Program-made: the position numbers and the translations under genes
Shown: positions 51,719 through 62,666 of the stretch, in pieces
Layout: every line of letters begins with the position of its first letter
Position numbering within the stretch: position 1 is the stretch's first letter
NCBI RefSeq assembly: GCF_002532045.1
Contig: NZ_NWTG01000007.1
Coordinates: 186,001-250,000 of the forward strand
Length of the DNA: 64,000 nucleotides
Origin: Bradyrhizobium sp. C9
GTDB lineage: Bacteria > Pseudomonadota > Alphaproteobacteria > Rhizobiales > Xanthobacteraceae
Direction: 5' to 3'
The notes under the pieces: model-generated
Seen by the model: the letters and a program-made list of their open reading frames with translations, nothing else
Told to the model about the DNA's origin: nothing
Databases searched by the model: none

Positions 51719-52825
51719 CTACTTGGCCTTGACCGAATAGACTGGCGTCCAGCTCGCGGGCGCCAGCACGAGATCCATCTGCAGTTTCGGCACCGTGGTC
51801 TTGTCGATCACCGTGGCGACCGGCTGGACCAGGCTCATCACCGGCTTCTTCTCGATCAGACGCACGGCCTGGTCGATCGCGATCGCGCCTTCGCCGACCG
51901 GATATTGGGTTGCGAAGGCGAGGATGTCGCCGCGGTTCAGCGCGTCGAGCATGGCCTGGTTTTCGTACGACGACACGATCTTCAGGTCGCTTCGGCCAGC
52001 CTCGGCGACCGCGCCGATGGCGGCTTCGGCGGTGGGGGCGGTGCCCCAGATCACGTTCATGGCGGGATAGGCCTGCAATGCGTCCTGGATCAGCTGGAGT
52101 TGCACCGCGACGCCGGAGTCGCCGAACTTCTCGGCCAGAATCTTGGCGTTCGCGTTCTTGGCGATGGCCTTCTTGAATCCTTCGTTGAACGATTCCGCCC
52201 AGCCCGAGCCCGCCGGACCGGGGAACGTCACGATGTTGAGCTTGTCGCCGGGCTTGGTCTGCGCCAGCAGGCCGTCGCCGGTGACCTCGCCCATGGCGAC
52301 GAAGTCGACATAGTTGGCTGCAGGCAGCGCGTTCGGCGGCAGCGGATTGGTGACGCCGACCACCGGCACGCCCTTGGCCTTGGCTTCCTCGAACTTCTTG
52401 CTGAGCCCCGCGCCGGAGATCGCGCCGACGATGATCGCGTCCGGTCCGCTCGCCATGCAGTCATCGAATTGCGAGAGCTGCTTGGGCAGATTTTCGTAAC
52501 CGCCGGCCTCGTAGAGGTTCATGTTGACGTTCATCGCCTCGGCCTGTTTCACGATCCCGTATGCGACGGCGACCCAGAAACTGTCCTTCATGTGCGGAAA
52601 CAGCACGCACAGCCTGTAGGGTTTCTCGGCCTTCGGCAGCGGCGTGTAGTCGGCGGGCTTCGGCGTGCCGGATGACGCATCGTAGACCTTCATCGGAAAC
52701 CACGGCGTCTCGGTCCCCGCCGCCGCCGGCGTGGCGGCGCCGGCAAGGGCGAGGGCTGTGGCGATGCCGAGCACGGAGCGGATCGGCCATAGTCGGTTGG
52801 AAGAAAGGCACGTCGTGATCGTCAT
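51719..52825 (-). CDS. TorT-like periplasmic binding protein of the ABC importer
   Basis: A 368-residue protein with a signal peptide (SVLGIATALALAGAATPAAAG). It follows TorT, the TMAO-reductase-system periplasmic protein: RLCVLFPHMKDSFWVAVAYGIVKQAEAMNV, LYEAGGYENLPKQLSQFDDCMASGPDAIIVGAISGAGL, NVIWGTAPTAEAAIGA. In E. coli TorT works with a sensor kinase, but here it precedes a full ABC importer, so it is more likely its substrate-binding component. The WFPMKVYD start of the mature protein is TorT-like. Substrate unknown. Confidence 0.88.
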   Translation of the reverse strand: MTITTCLSSNRLWPIRSVLGIATALALAGAATPAAAGTETPWFPMKVYDASSGTPKPADYTPLPKAEKPYRLCVLFPHMKDSFWVAVAYGIVKQAEAMNVNMNLYEAGGYENLPKQLSQFDDCMASGPDAIIVGAISGAGLSKKFEEAKAKGVPVVGVTNPLPPNALPAANYVDFVAMGEVTGDGLLAQTKPGDKLNIVTFPGPAGSGWAESFNEGFKKAIAKNANAKILAEKFGDSGVAVQLQLIQDALQAYPAMNVIWGTAPTAEAAIGAVAEAGRSDLKIVSSYENQAMLDALNRGDILAFATQYPVGEGAIAIDQAVRLIEKKPVMSLVQPVATVIDKTTVPKLQMDLVLAPASWTPVYSVKAK

Positions 52826-52939
52826 AGCGCAATCCTCATGGTTTGAATGAATGTGGGCGATGCAGGGGGAGGCGACGGCTCGAATCCTCTTTGGTGGTTA
52901 GACCGCGCCGTCCGCCGACGGTGCGGCTGCCGGTGACAG

Positions 52940-54901
52940 TCAGCCCGCTTTCCACATCGCGACCGAGCGCCGCTCGAATGCTTCGCGGAATTGACGGGTG
53001 GATTCGGGAAGCAACGCGCCGGTGCCCCAGTCGAGGATCACCGCGTGCTTTCGGATCACGTCGAACGTGTTGAGCTCTCCGCTGCGGTAGCGCTGCGCCA
53101 CCATCTCGGGATCGAGCCGGACATCGGCGACGCGCTCGGAGCGGATCCTGGTCCGGAGCGCAGCGGTCGCGACCTTGTCGACTTCGTAATTGCAGAGCTC
53201 GGCGTCGATGGTGTGCACCACGACGCCATAGTCCTTGGCGGCACGCTCAACCGACACATAGTCGTCCTTGATGTCCTCGATCACGAGGTTCGGATCGCGC
53301 TCCAGCGGATCGCCGAACCCGCCGCCGCCGGCGGTCGGACGCGAAAAGACGTCGCCCTCGCCGATCGGCACGTCCGAGAAGATCGAGCCCAATCGCTCCT
53401 CGGCTGTGCTGCCGGCGCGTTTCAAGGTCAGGCCGTGGGGCATCGACGGCAGGCCCCCCTCGATGCCCCACACGATGGCGCGCTCGCGGTCGCAGATATA
53501 GGAGATCACGGTCTTCTCGGCCTGCAGCATCCGCGATGTCTTCACCACGCCGGCGCCGCCGCGCCATTTGCCGGGACCGGGCGAGTCCGTGAGGATCTCG
53601 CATTCGGTGGTCAGGATCGGGTTGGCGCGCTCCTGGCCTTCGACCGGCTGCGACATCAGACCGGTGCCGAAGCAGGCGGTCGTGACATTGCTGCCGTCCT
53701 TGCCGTTGCGGCCGCCCCAGCCGCCGGGCAGCCAGTCGTAGAACATGAAGATCGGCTTGTCGGCGCTGCGGGCATCGAGACCGCCGGTGAGCAGATATTC
53801 GAGATTGAAGGCGCAGGCCAGCGCGCGTTCCGGCATCAGCTTCGACCACATCTCGTAGATCGAGTTCATGATCTTCTCGAACGGCATCAGGAATCCGGTG
53901 ACCGCGATCGGCCATTTGGCATCGACGATCGAGCCTTCGGGAGCGATGATCTCGAAGCAGCGATAGAAGCCTGAATTGAGCGGCAGATCGGGAAAGAACG
54001 TCTTCATGCCGGCTGCGACCGCGGAGAAGGTCGCGCCGAACGCCGAGTTGTAGATCGAGCCGATGGTCGGATGGCTGCCGGTGAAATCGTAGATCGCGCG
54101 GTCGCCCTTGATCGTCATCTTGATGCGGATCGGGATCATGCCTTCGCCGCCGGCCGGATCGCGGTCGATGTAGTCGACGGTTTCCCATTCGCCGTCGGGC
54201 AGCGCTGCGATGCGCTGCCGCGCCGAGCGCTCGACATAGTCCTGCACGGCGGCAAGCCCGGTCTCGACCGTGTCGCGGCCGTATTTGCCGACCAGGCGCA
54301 GGATCTCGCGTTCGCAGACCGCAGTGGCTTCGGCCTGCGCCTGGATGTCGCCGATGATCGAGGCCGGGTCGCGGGTGTTGGAGGCGATCAGATGCGCGAC
54401 GTCCTTGCGCAGGCCGTTCTTGTCGAACAGGCGGACCGGTGTGATGCGCAGGCCTTCGCGGAACATCTCGCGGGCGGCGACGTCGAACGATCCCGGCACG
54501 CTGCCGCCGACGTCCGACCAGTGTCCGTTGGACTGGCTGAAGGCGATGATCTTGCCGTCGGCGAAGATCGGACGGATCAGCCGCACGTCGGAAAAATGCG
54601 TACCGCCGGCATAGGGATCGTTGATCGCGAAGACGTCGCCCTCATGCATGTCGCCTTCGAAATGGCGCATCACGTCCTTGCAGGTGAAATGCAGCGTGCC
54701 GACGTGGACCGCGATATCCTGGTTGCCTTGCGCCGCACATTCGCCGTTGGCGTCATGCAGCGCGCTGGAGAAGTCGCGGTTGTAGATGACGAAGGAGTAG
54801 CAGGTCCGCAGCACCTGCTCGCCCATCTGGTCGACGCTGGTGATGAAGGAATTCTTCAGAACCTCGAAGGTTACGGGGTCGAGCGGGAGAGCTCCGGCCA
54901 T
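52940..54901 (-). CDS. hydantoinase B/oxoprolinase-family subunit
   Basis: A 653-residue HyuB-type subunit: PLDPVTFEVLKNSFITSVDQMGEQVLRTCYSFVIYNRDFSSAL, HVGTLHFTCKDVM, DVFAINDPYAGGTHFSDVRLIRPIF, SQSNGHWSDVGGSVPGSF and the C-terminal GDVFSRPTAGGGGFGDPLERDP. It acts with the HyuA subunit in ATP-dependent hydrolysis of cyclic amides (hydantoins, 5-oxoproline, lactams). The C-terminal tail after the glycine-rich motif (about 130 residues) is longer than in many HyuB. It begins 3 bases after the hyuA stop and ends 114 bases before the TorT-like gene, on the same strand. Confidence 0.92.
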   Translation of the reverse strand: MAGALPLDPVTFEVLKNSFITSVDQMGEQVLRTCYSFVIYNRDFSSALHDANGECAAQGNQDIAVHVGTLHFTCKDVMRHFEGDMHEGDVFAINDPYAGGTHFSDVRLIRPIFADGKIIAFSQSNGHWSDVGGSVPGSFDVAAREMFREGLRITPVRLFDKNGLRKDVAHLIASNTRDPASIIGDIQAQAEATAVCEREILRLVGKYGRDTVETGLAAVQDYVERSARQRIAALPDGEWETVDYIDRDPAGGEGMIPIRIKMTIKGDRAIYDFTGSHPTIGSIYNSAFGATFSAVAAGMKTFFPDLPLNSGFYRCFEIIAPEGSIVDAKWPIAVTGFLMPFEKIMNSIYEMWSKLMPERALACAFNLEYLLTGGLDARSADKPIFMFYDWLPGGWGGRNGKDGSNVTTACFGTGLMSQPVEGQERANPILTTECEILTDSPGPGKWRGGAGVVKTSRMLQAEKTVISYICDRERAIVWGIEGGLPSMPHGLTLKRAGSTAEERLGSIFSDVPIGEGDVFSRPTAGGGGFGDPLERDPNLVIEDIKDDYVSVERAAKDYGVVVHTIDAELCNYEVDKVATAALRTRIRSERVADVRLDPEMVAQRYRSGELNTFDVIRKHAVILDWGTGALLPESTRQFREAFERRSVAMWKAG

Positions 54902-54904
54902 GGT

Positions 54905-56932
54905 TCACTCCTTCACGCGGATGATGATGTTGAGATATTTGTCCACCTCGGCGCTGGCTCCCGGCGGCACCACAGTCGTCGCGTCGAGCTGCTCGATGAT
55001 CGCGGGGCCCTGAAAGGAGAAGCCGCAGGGTAGGTCGTCGCGCTGATAGACGGGCGTATCGAGCCCGCTGCCCTCGAACCAGACCCTGCGGCGGCCAATC
55101 GGCTCGGGGCTAGCGCCGGTCGGCTTGTGAATGGCAAACTCGGCCTTGGGAACCACACCGACCGCCTTCAGATTGAGACGGAAGAAGCTGACCGGCGCGC
55201 TGTCGCGGCGGAAATTGTACTCGCGCTGGTGCTCGGCGTGGAAGCTCTGCACCAGGTCGGCGATCGCGCCGATCGGCTGCGGTGCGTTCACCGCGAGCGA
55301 ACGCCACTGACCGCGATACATCATGTCGATCGACCGCTGCAGCACGATATCCTGCTGCGCGACGCCCTCATGGGTCAGCCGTGCGAGCGCGGCTTTCTCG
55401 AGTTCGGCGAACTGCGCTTCGATCTCGGTGGCGTCGGCGTCGGCCGCGTCGACCATGCAGCTCTGCGAGAAATCGTGCTGCATGTCGACGAGCAAGCATC
55501 CGAGAGCGGAGGTCACGCCGGGATTGGGCGGCACAATCACGACGGGAATCGCCAACTCGCGCGCGACGTCGACGCCATGCAGGGCGCCGGCGCCGCCGAA
55601 CGCCACCAGCGCAAAGTCGCGCGGGTCGTAGCCGCGACTGATCGAGATCAGCCGCACCGCATCCGACATGTTGGCATTGGCGACCTTGACGATGGCGTCT
55701 GCGGCCTCGTGCAGGCCGAGGCCAAACGGCTTGGCGACGCCGCTCTCGACGGCTTTCCGCGCCAGCTCGGGGTCGAGCTTCACCTTGCCGCCGGCGAGGT
55801 CGGTGCCGAGCCGGCCCAGTGTCACGTTGGCGTCGGTGTTGGTGGGCTGGGTGTTGCCGTTGCCGTAGCAGGCCGGTCCCGGGTGGGCGCCGGCCGATTG
55901 CGGACCGTTGCGCAGGGAGCCGGCCGGGTCGGTCCAGGCCAGCGAGCCGCCGCCGGCGCCGATGGTGAGCACCTCGATCGAGGCGAAGCGGATCGGGTAG
56001 CCGAATTCGATGTGCCAGTCCTTGGTGACGCGCGAGCGGCCCTCATAGGCAAGCGACACGTCGGTGGACGTACCGCCCATGTCGAGGCCGATCGAATTGG
56101 GGAAGCCGCACAGGCCGGCGATGTAGCGGCTGGCGATCGCGCCGGCGGCGATGCCGGAGCCGGCGAGGCGCGCCGCGAAGTCCTTGACGCTCGCCGGCGT
56201 CATCACCCCGCCGCCGGTGTGCAGCAGCAGGAGATCGCGGGTGTAGCCCTCGTGCGCAAGGCGTTCGCCGAGCCGGCTCGTGTAATTGACGACGACCGGG
56301 CTCACGACGGCGTTGGCGACCGTGGTCGAAAATCTTTCGTGCTCGAAGATCTCGGGAAGCACCTGCGAGGAGATCGACACCGGAATGTCGGGCATTTCCG
56401 CCAGCAGGATGTCACGCATCGCACGCTCATTGGCGCCGTTGAGATAGGCGTTCATGAAGCAGACCGCGACTGCGGCGACGCCGCGTCGCTTGAGGATGCG
56501 GGCCACCTCGCGTGCCGCCTCGACGTCGAGCGGCTCGATCACCTTGCCGCCGGCATCGACGCGCTCGGGCACGGTCAGGCGATCGCGCCGCGGCACGTAG
56601 GGCCGGACAACGTCCTTGTAGGTGTCCCAGAGGTCTTCCTTGTTGGCGCGCCTGATCTCGATCACGTCGCGGAACCCCTTGGTCGTGACCACGGCGGTGC
56701 GGGGCAGGCGGCGGGTGATCAGCGCGTTGGTGGCAACTGTCGTGCCGTGTGAGAACAGCGCCACCCTGGAGAGATCGATGCCGGCCTTGGACACGCCGCC
56801 CATGATGCCTTCGATCGGATCGCGCGTGGAGGAGGTCTTCTCGATGCGGATGAGGCCCGTCGTCTCGTCCATAATGCAGATGTCGGTGAACGTGCCCCCG
56901 ACATCGACAGCCACACGAAGGTCCTGCACCAT
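54905..56932 (-). CDS. hydantoinase A/oxoprolinase-family subunit
   Basis: A 675-residue HyuA-type ATPase subunit: N-terminal AVDVGGTFTDICIMD (residues 8-22) as in all members, SKAGIDLSRVALFSHGTTVATNALITRRLPRTAVVTTKGFRDVIEIRRANKEDLWD, LLHTGGGVMTPASVKDFAARLAGSG, SIGLDMGGTSTDVSLAYEG and FGGAGALHGVDVAREL (metal/ATP site). AAAGGAAG precedes the ATG. With HyuB it forms the hydantoinase, oxoprolinase or lactamase complex (compare caprolactamase CapAB). Specificity cannot be read. Confidence 0.93.
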   Translation of the reverse strand: MVQDLRVAVDVGGTFTDICIMDETTGLIRIEKTSSTRDPIEGIMGGVSKAGIDLSRVALFSHGTTVATNALITRRLPRTAVVTTKGFRDVIEIRRANKEDLWDTYKDVVRPYVPRRDRLTVPERVDAGGKVIEPLDVEAAREVARILKRRGVAAVAVCFMNAYLNGANERAMRDILLAEMPDIPVSISSQVLPEIFEHERFSTTVANAVVSPVVVNYTSRLGERLAHEGYTRDLLLLHTGGGVMTPASVKDFAARLAGSGIAAGAIASRYIAGLCGFPNSIGLDMGGTSTDVSLAYEGRSRVTKDWHIEFGYPIRFASIEVLTIGAGGGSLAWTDPAGSLRNGPQSAGAHPGPACYGNGNTQPTNTDANVTLGRLGTDLAGGKVKLDPELARKAVESGVAKPFGLGLHEAADAIVKVANANMSDAVRLISISRGYDPRDFALVAFGGAGALHGVDVARELAIPVVIVPPNPGVTSALGCLLVDMQHDFSQSCMVDAADADATEIEAQFAELEKAALARLTHEGVAQQDIVLQRSIDMMYRGQWRSLAVNAPQPIGAIADLVQSFHAEHQREYNFRRDSAPVSFFRLNLKAVGVVPKAEFAIHKPTGASPEPIGRRRVWFEGSGLDTPVYQRDDLPCGFSFQGPAIIEQLDATTVVPPGASAEVDKYLNIIIRVKE

Positions 56933-57123
56933 GCGTCTTCCTTTCGAACAAGCGTTTCGCTGATCTTAGGCAGAGCGGCGGCCCGCCTTCTTGACGCTGA
57001 GCGCAGGAAGACTTGTGCGAGAGAGCGAACCGCATGGCGGGCCATGCGTGCTGGTGCGGGCGGCGGGTTGCCCGGGAAGTGGTCAGGTTAGCCGGTCAGA
57101 TGGGTGCGGTTGCGACGCCGTGT

Positions 57124-58083
57124 TCAGGCGTTGGCGGCGCGCGAGGTGGCGCGCGCCTCGCTCGGGGTGCAGCCGAACCGGCCGCGATAGTTGCGGCTGA
57201 ATTGCGCCTGGTCGGCGAAGCCCCATTGGTAGGCGATTTCCGAGATGCTCTTGCGGCAGCTCGCGTCGCGCAGCAGGGCGTCGCAGATCGATAGCCGCTG
57301 GTTGCGGATGTAGGCGCAGACGGTCAGGCCCTCACCTTCGAAAATCTGGTGCAGATAGCGCAGCGAAATGCCGCAGCCGTCGGCGACCATCTGCGGCGTC
57401 AGCCGCATGTCGTCGAGGCGGGTACGGATGAACTGCTCGCAGCGCAGCAGATGGCCATTGCGCACCGAGGACGAGTGGCCGGTGAGCACGCGGTCGTCGG
57501 ACTCGATGGCCATCGCAAGCAGCTCGATGAGGTGCTTGCCCATCATCGCGCGCGCGGTCTCATCCATTTCCTCGATCCGCTCGCCGGAGAGGCGCAGCGT
57601 GTCGACGAACAGCGCACCGACGCTGCGGCTGGCGTCGAATTGCAGCGTGGCGAGACGCTCGGGCCGCGAAATCCGGCTGCGCAGCACCGCGCTCGGGATC
57701 TTCAGACACCACAGCGCCGTCGGATCCTGATGGCTGAACTCATAGGGGAGGTGGCTACGCTCGATCAGGAACGCGCCCGGCCGGCAGTGCACCACCTTGC
57801 CGTCCTGCTCGAAGCGGATTTCGGCGAGCTCGGGCACCGTGATCAGGAAGGATTCCTCCCGCTCGTTCAGGAGATGCCGCTCATGCCGCTTGTACAACAG
57901 GCCGTTGGCGATGTTTCGCGAGACCGAGAGGGGGCCCATCGACCAGGCGCCGAGGCGCGCATCGAAGTCGCGCGTGCTCGGGAAGCGCAGGTCGAGCGAG
58001 TAATAAGTCTTCGAGACGACCTCCTGCCAGTATTGGCGGCGGGTCTGCAACGGGATGTCCTTGGTCGTGTAGGTGACTTGCAT
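57124..58083 (-). CDS. AraC-family transcriptional regulator
   Basis: A 319-residue regulator with an AraC-binding-like N-terminal domain (TRRQYWQEVVSKTYYSLDLRF, FLITVPELAEIRFEQDGKVVHCRPGAFLIERSHLPYEFSH) and the two C-terminal helix-turn-helices (LTPQMVADGCGISLRYLHQI and KSISEIAYQWGFADQAQFSRNYRGRFGCTPSEAR). The N-terminal type occurs in FeaR/NphR-like activators of amine and aromatic catabolism. It lies 191 bases upstream of hyuA on the same strand, so control of the hydantoinase-importer-hydroxylase operon is likely but not shown. Confidence 0.9.
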   Translation of the reverse strand: MQVTYTTKDIPLQTRRQYWQEVVSKTYYSLDLRFPSTRDFDARLGAWSMGPLSVSRNIANGLLYKRHERHLLNEREESFLITVPELAEIRFEQDGKVVHCRPGAFLIERSHLPYEFSHQDPTALWCLKIPSAVLRSRISRPERLATLQFDASRSVGALFVDTLRLSGERIEEMDETARAMMGKHLIELLAMAIESDDRVLTGHSSSVRNGHLLRCEQFIRTRLDDMRLTPQMVADGCGISLRYLHQIFEGEGLTVCAYIRNQRLSICDALLRDASCRKSISEIAYQWGFADQAQFSRNYRGRFGCTPSEARATSRAANA

Positions 58084-58189
58084 GTCTCACTCCCCGCCGC
58101 CGGCTGTGCCTCCGGTCGTCGTGTCCCTGGCCAAAGTTTGGCGAGGACTGCCGGACGGCGTCAAGTCGAATAAAACGGAAACAGATAGT

Positions 58190-59155
58190 CTAGATTCCGA
58201 TCGCCTCCTCGGCCTGGTGCCGGTGATCCATGCTGACCGGAGGCCGGGCCGGCCCGACGCCCGCAACTGCAAAGCGCATGAAATCACGGAACGCCATCGC
58301 GGCTTCCGACGGCCTGGTGTCGCGCCGCCAGGCAAGACCGATGTCCATGCTGGGCACCTCGTCCTCGATGACGCGGGTCTCGATCCGCTGTCCTTCCAGC
58401 GACCAGGGCCGGTAGATCAGGTCGGAGAGAATGGCGATGCCCATGCCGCCTGCGACCATGGAGCGCACGGCTTCGACCGAGGAGGTGCGGAAGATCGTGT
58501 TCGGTTCGAGCGAGGCGTTGCTCCAATAGCGCATCGAGGTGTGCTTGGCCTCGTCGACGGTGAGCATGACATAAGGATAGGTTGCGATGTCGGCGAGATG
58601 GACCCGCTCGGCGCGGGTCAGCGGATGCTCGGGCGCAAGCCAGAGGCGGCGCGGCGATCGCAGCAGCGTCTCGCTGGTCAGCTTGGCGTTGTCGCGCAGG
58701 TTCGAGACCAGCATCACCGCGAGATCGAGCGCGCCGTCGACGATCGCACGTTCGAGCACGTCGCGTGGCGCCTCGAACAGCTCGATCGTGATGCCGGGAA
58801 AGCTTGCCTGGAAGCGTTTCTGATGGCGCGGCAGGAAATAGCCCGACACGGTATAGGTGACGCCGATGCGGACCGTCCCGAACAGCGGTCCCGCCGACAT
58901 CTGCGTGTTCCGCACCGCTTCGGCGACGGCGGCGAGGATTTGACGGCCCTGGGACAGGAACCGGCTGCCCTCCATGGTGACGGTTACGCCGTTCGGCGCG
59001 CGCTCCAGCAGGCGGGCGCAGACGGTCGCTTCGAGCTGCTGAATGGCCGCGGTGACCGCGGATTGCGAGACGTTGAGGTCGATGGCCGCCTGGCTGATGC
59101 GCCCGGTTTCGGCGGCGGCGACGAAGTAGCGGATCTGTTTCAGAGAAACGGACAT
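58190..59155 (-). CDS. LysR-family transcriptional regulator
   Basis: A 321-residue LysR regulator from ATG 59155 (MSVSLKQIRYFVAAAETGRI); the upstream reading to 59281 is not conserved in type. The winged helix is SQAAIDLNVSQSAVTAAIQQLE, and the effector domain shows FGTVRIGVTYTVSGYFLPRHQ and LAVMLVSNLRDNAKL. Located between the AraC gene and pxpC; could serve the pxp-biotin cluster or the hydantoinase operon. All neighbours are on the same strand, so no divergent target is visible. Confidence 0.92.
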   Translation of the reverse strand: MSVSLKQIRYFVAAAETGRISQAAIDLNVSQSAVTAAIQQLEATVCARLLERAPNGVTVTMEGSRFLSQGRQILAAVAEAVRNTQMSAGPLFGTVRIGVTYTVSGYFLPRHQKRFQASFPGITIELFEAPRDVLERAIVDGALDLAVMLVSNLRDNAKLTSETLLRSPRRLWLAPEHPLTRAERVHLADIATYPYVMLTVDEAKHTSMRYWSNASLEPNTIFRTSSVEAVRSMVAGGMGIAILSDLIYRPWSLEGQRIETRVIEDEVPSMDIGLAWRRDTRPSEAAMAFRDFMRFAVAGVGPARPPVSMDHRHQAEEAIGI

Positions 59156-59366
59156 CGCGGTTGTTCCGATGTTGCCTAACTCATGAGCGGTGTTTCTCAG
59201 CCCGGCTGCATTCGTTGCAACTCTCGTGCCGACAGGTGCAGAGCGCGCGGTGACGTCTATGTCAGGCGCGAAAGGCCGCAACCGACGGCCTGAAGCCTGG
59301 AATACGCGCGGTCACCCCGGATCGGTGGCCGCGGTCTTTGGCGGATAGGGACGCGGCTGCCGGCGG

Positions 59367-60344
59367 CTACGCCAGCGCGTTGTGCAGCTTGCCCAGCAAT
59401 TCCGACCGGCTTTTGCGGGCCGCGAGCGCCTGGTTCATGTCGACCTTGACGAACTTCACCGGCGTATTGGGTTGCAGCTGGCCGATCAGATCCATGTCCG
59501 CGGCGATCACGGTCCCGACCATGAAGTAGCCGCCGCCGGAGACTGCATCACGATGCAGCACGATCGGTTCGGTGCCGCCGGGAACCTGGATCGAGCCGTA
59601 GGGATAGCAGGCATCGGTGATGTTGGACGGGTCGGACCCGGCGCCGAACGGCGGTTCGCGCGGAACGAATTCGAGCGGCTTGCCACCCTTGAAGCGGTAG
59701 CCGATCCGGTCGGCTTCCGGCGCCACCTTCCAGGTGTCGGAGAAGAAGCCGTCGCCGGCCGCCTCGGTGATGCGGTGCCAGTAGAGCCCGGGCATGGCGC
59801 GCAGTTCCGTCGGCATCCCTGCCGGTTGTCCGCGCAAATCCCTGGCAACGCTGCGTCCGTCCTTGCCCGTCGCGGCGGCACTGCCGATCGGCAGCTCGTC
59901 GCCGGCCTCGAGCTTGCGGCCCTTGAAGCCGCCGAGCGCGCCGAGCGCGTAGGTCGAGCGCGAGCCGAGGACGACGGGCACGTCGATGCCGCCGGCGACC
60001 GCGATGTAGCCGCGCGCACCCTGCTTGAGGAAGTCGAAGGAGAGGATCTGGCCGCGCTTCACCCTGAAGCTGGTCCAGGTCTCGCGCGGCTCGCCGTCGA
60101 GTTTCGGCGGCAGCTCGGCGCCGGTGATCGCGACGGTCGCGTCCGCGGTGAATTCGAGCTCGGGTCCCATGAACACGGCTTCGAGCACGGCAGCACCCGC
60201 CTCGTTGCCGACCAGCAAATTGGCCGCGACCAGCGCGTGACGGTCCATAGCGCCGGAGAGCGGGATGCCGATGTGATAATAGCCCGGACGTCCGAGATCC
60301 TGGACGGTGGTCGCAAGACCCGGCTTCAAAACCTTAACGGCCAT
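59367..60344 (-). CDS. pxpC: 5-oxoprolinase subunit C / biotin-dependent carboxyltransferase (KipA/AHS2 family)
   Basis: A 325-residue AHS2-domain protein. ATG 60344 has GGAG 6 bases upstream (the reading to 60380 is longer). Marks: VLKPGLATTVQDLGRPGYYHIGIPLSGAMDRHALVAANLLVGN, AAVLEAVFMGPELEF, GGIDVPVVLGSRSTY, and the C-terminal TYPYGSIQVPGG-type block. The family includes PxpC of PxpABC and the carboxyltransferase part of urea carboxylase. Overlaps pxpB by 11 bases. The gene set here, with biotin carboxylase and carrier, favours the carboxyltransferase role. Confidence 0.9.
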   Translation of the reverse strand: MAVKVLKPGLATTVQDLGRPGYYHIGIPLSGAMDRHALVAANLLVGNEAGAAVLEAVFMGPELEFTADATVAITGAELPPKLDGEPRETWTSFRVKRGQILSFDFLKQGARGYIAVAGGIDVPVVLGSRSTYALGALGGFKGRKLEAGDELPIGSAAATGKDGRSVARDLRGQPAGMPTELRAMPGLYWHRITEAAGDGFFSDTWKVAPEADRIGYRFKGGKPLEFVPREPPFGAGSDPSNITDACYPYGSIQVPGGTEPIVLHRDAVSGGGYFMVGTVIAADMDLIGQLQPNTPVKFVKVDMNQALAARKSRSELLGKLHNALA

Positions 60345-61209
60345 GGAGAACTCCATCGAGCTTGGCGTTGTAGGCATCAACGTCGCGGTTGAATTCGGTC
60401 AGCGAGAACAAGACGTCGCGGATCACAGGCGCGAAGCGGCCGGCGTCGACGTCGGCGACCGCCGCGTCATAGGCCGCCCGGTCGATCGGCTTCCACTTCA
60501 CGATGTCGCCCGGCTTGAACAGGCACATGAAGTCGCGCAGATAGCTGATGTTCTGGTTGGGATCGTAGATCGGCATCGGCGTGATGCCGAACATCTGATA
60601 GCCGCCGGCGCCGCGCACCGAGTAGATGCAGCTGAAGCAGCCGCCGTGCCCGACGGTGAGCTTCGGCGTATCGGTGCGAGGGCGCAGATATTTCGGCGCC
60701 TGTAGCTGCCGCTTGCGCTCGACCATCTGGTAGAGGAAGGGCAGGCCGGCCACGAAGCCGACCATCGAGACGAACCAGGGCGCGCTGGAATGTGCCTTGA
60801 TGAAGGCTTCGACGCTATCGAGGCCGTTGATGCGCGCGGCGTATTCGAGGTCGGTCCCGTTCGGATCCTGATGACGCTCGCGGAAGCGCATCAACGTCTC
60901 ATGCGTCCAGGGATCGTTGTAGAGCACGGGAATCTCGATGATCCGCGTCTTGATCACCGGTTCCGATTTCTCGGATGCGGAGTCCAGCCGCTTCAGCTCC
61001 GTCAGCAGATCGTCGGGCTTGATCTGGTCCGGATCGAACTTGACCTGATAGGACGCGTTGGCCGGGCAGATCTCGGTGACGCCCTTGATCCTCGCATCGC
61101 GCACCGCGTTGGTGATGAAGAGGCTCTTGAAAAAAGCCTCGAGCGACATCGCTTCGCCGACCTCGGCAAAGATATGCTCGTCGCCGCCGAAGGAAAATCG
61201 GGTTTGCAT
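60334..61209 (-). CDS. pxpB: 5-oxoprolinase subunit B (KipI/AHS1 family)
   Basis: A 291-residue AHS1-domain protein from ATG 61209 (GGAGG 9 bases upstream). The N-terminal part is FSFGGDEHIFAEVGEAMSLE, and the catalytic-type region is IPVLYNDPWTHETLMRFRER, FIKAHSSAPWFVSMVGFVAGLPFLYQM, with GGCFSCIYSVRGAGGYQMFGITPMPIYDP at the C-terminal half. It pairs with PxpC; the two are fused in urea carboxylase. About 50 residues longer than short KipI, mostly in a linker at 85-130 and a C-terminal extension. Confidence 0.9.
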   Translation of the reverse strand: MQTRFSFGGDEHIFAEVGEAMSLEAFFKSLFITNAVRDARIKGVTEICPANASYQVKFDPDQIKPDDLLTELKRLDSASEKSEPVIKTRIIEIPVLYNDPWTHETLMRFRERHQDPNGTDLEYAARINGLDSVEAFIKAHSSAPWFVSMVGFVAGLPFLYQMVERKRQLQAPKYLRPRTDTPKLTVGHGGCFSCIYSVRGAGGYQMFGITPMPIYDPNQNISYLRDFMCLFKPGDIVKWKPIDRAAYDAAVADVDAGRFAPVIRDVLFSLTEFNRDVDAYNAKLDGVLHGR

Positions 61210-61252
61210 GACTAGCGGCCTCCTGTTGCTGACGGGGCGGATTCTCTTGCCA

Positions 61253-62653
<1,401 letters not shown>

Positions 62654-62666
62654 GGCTGGTCGGGGC

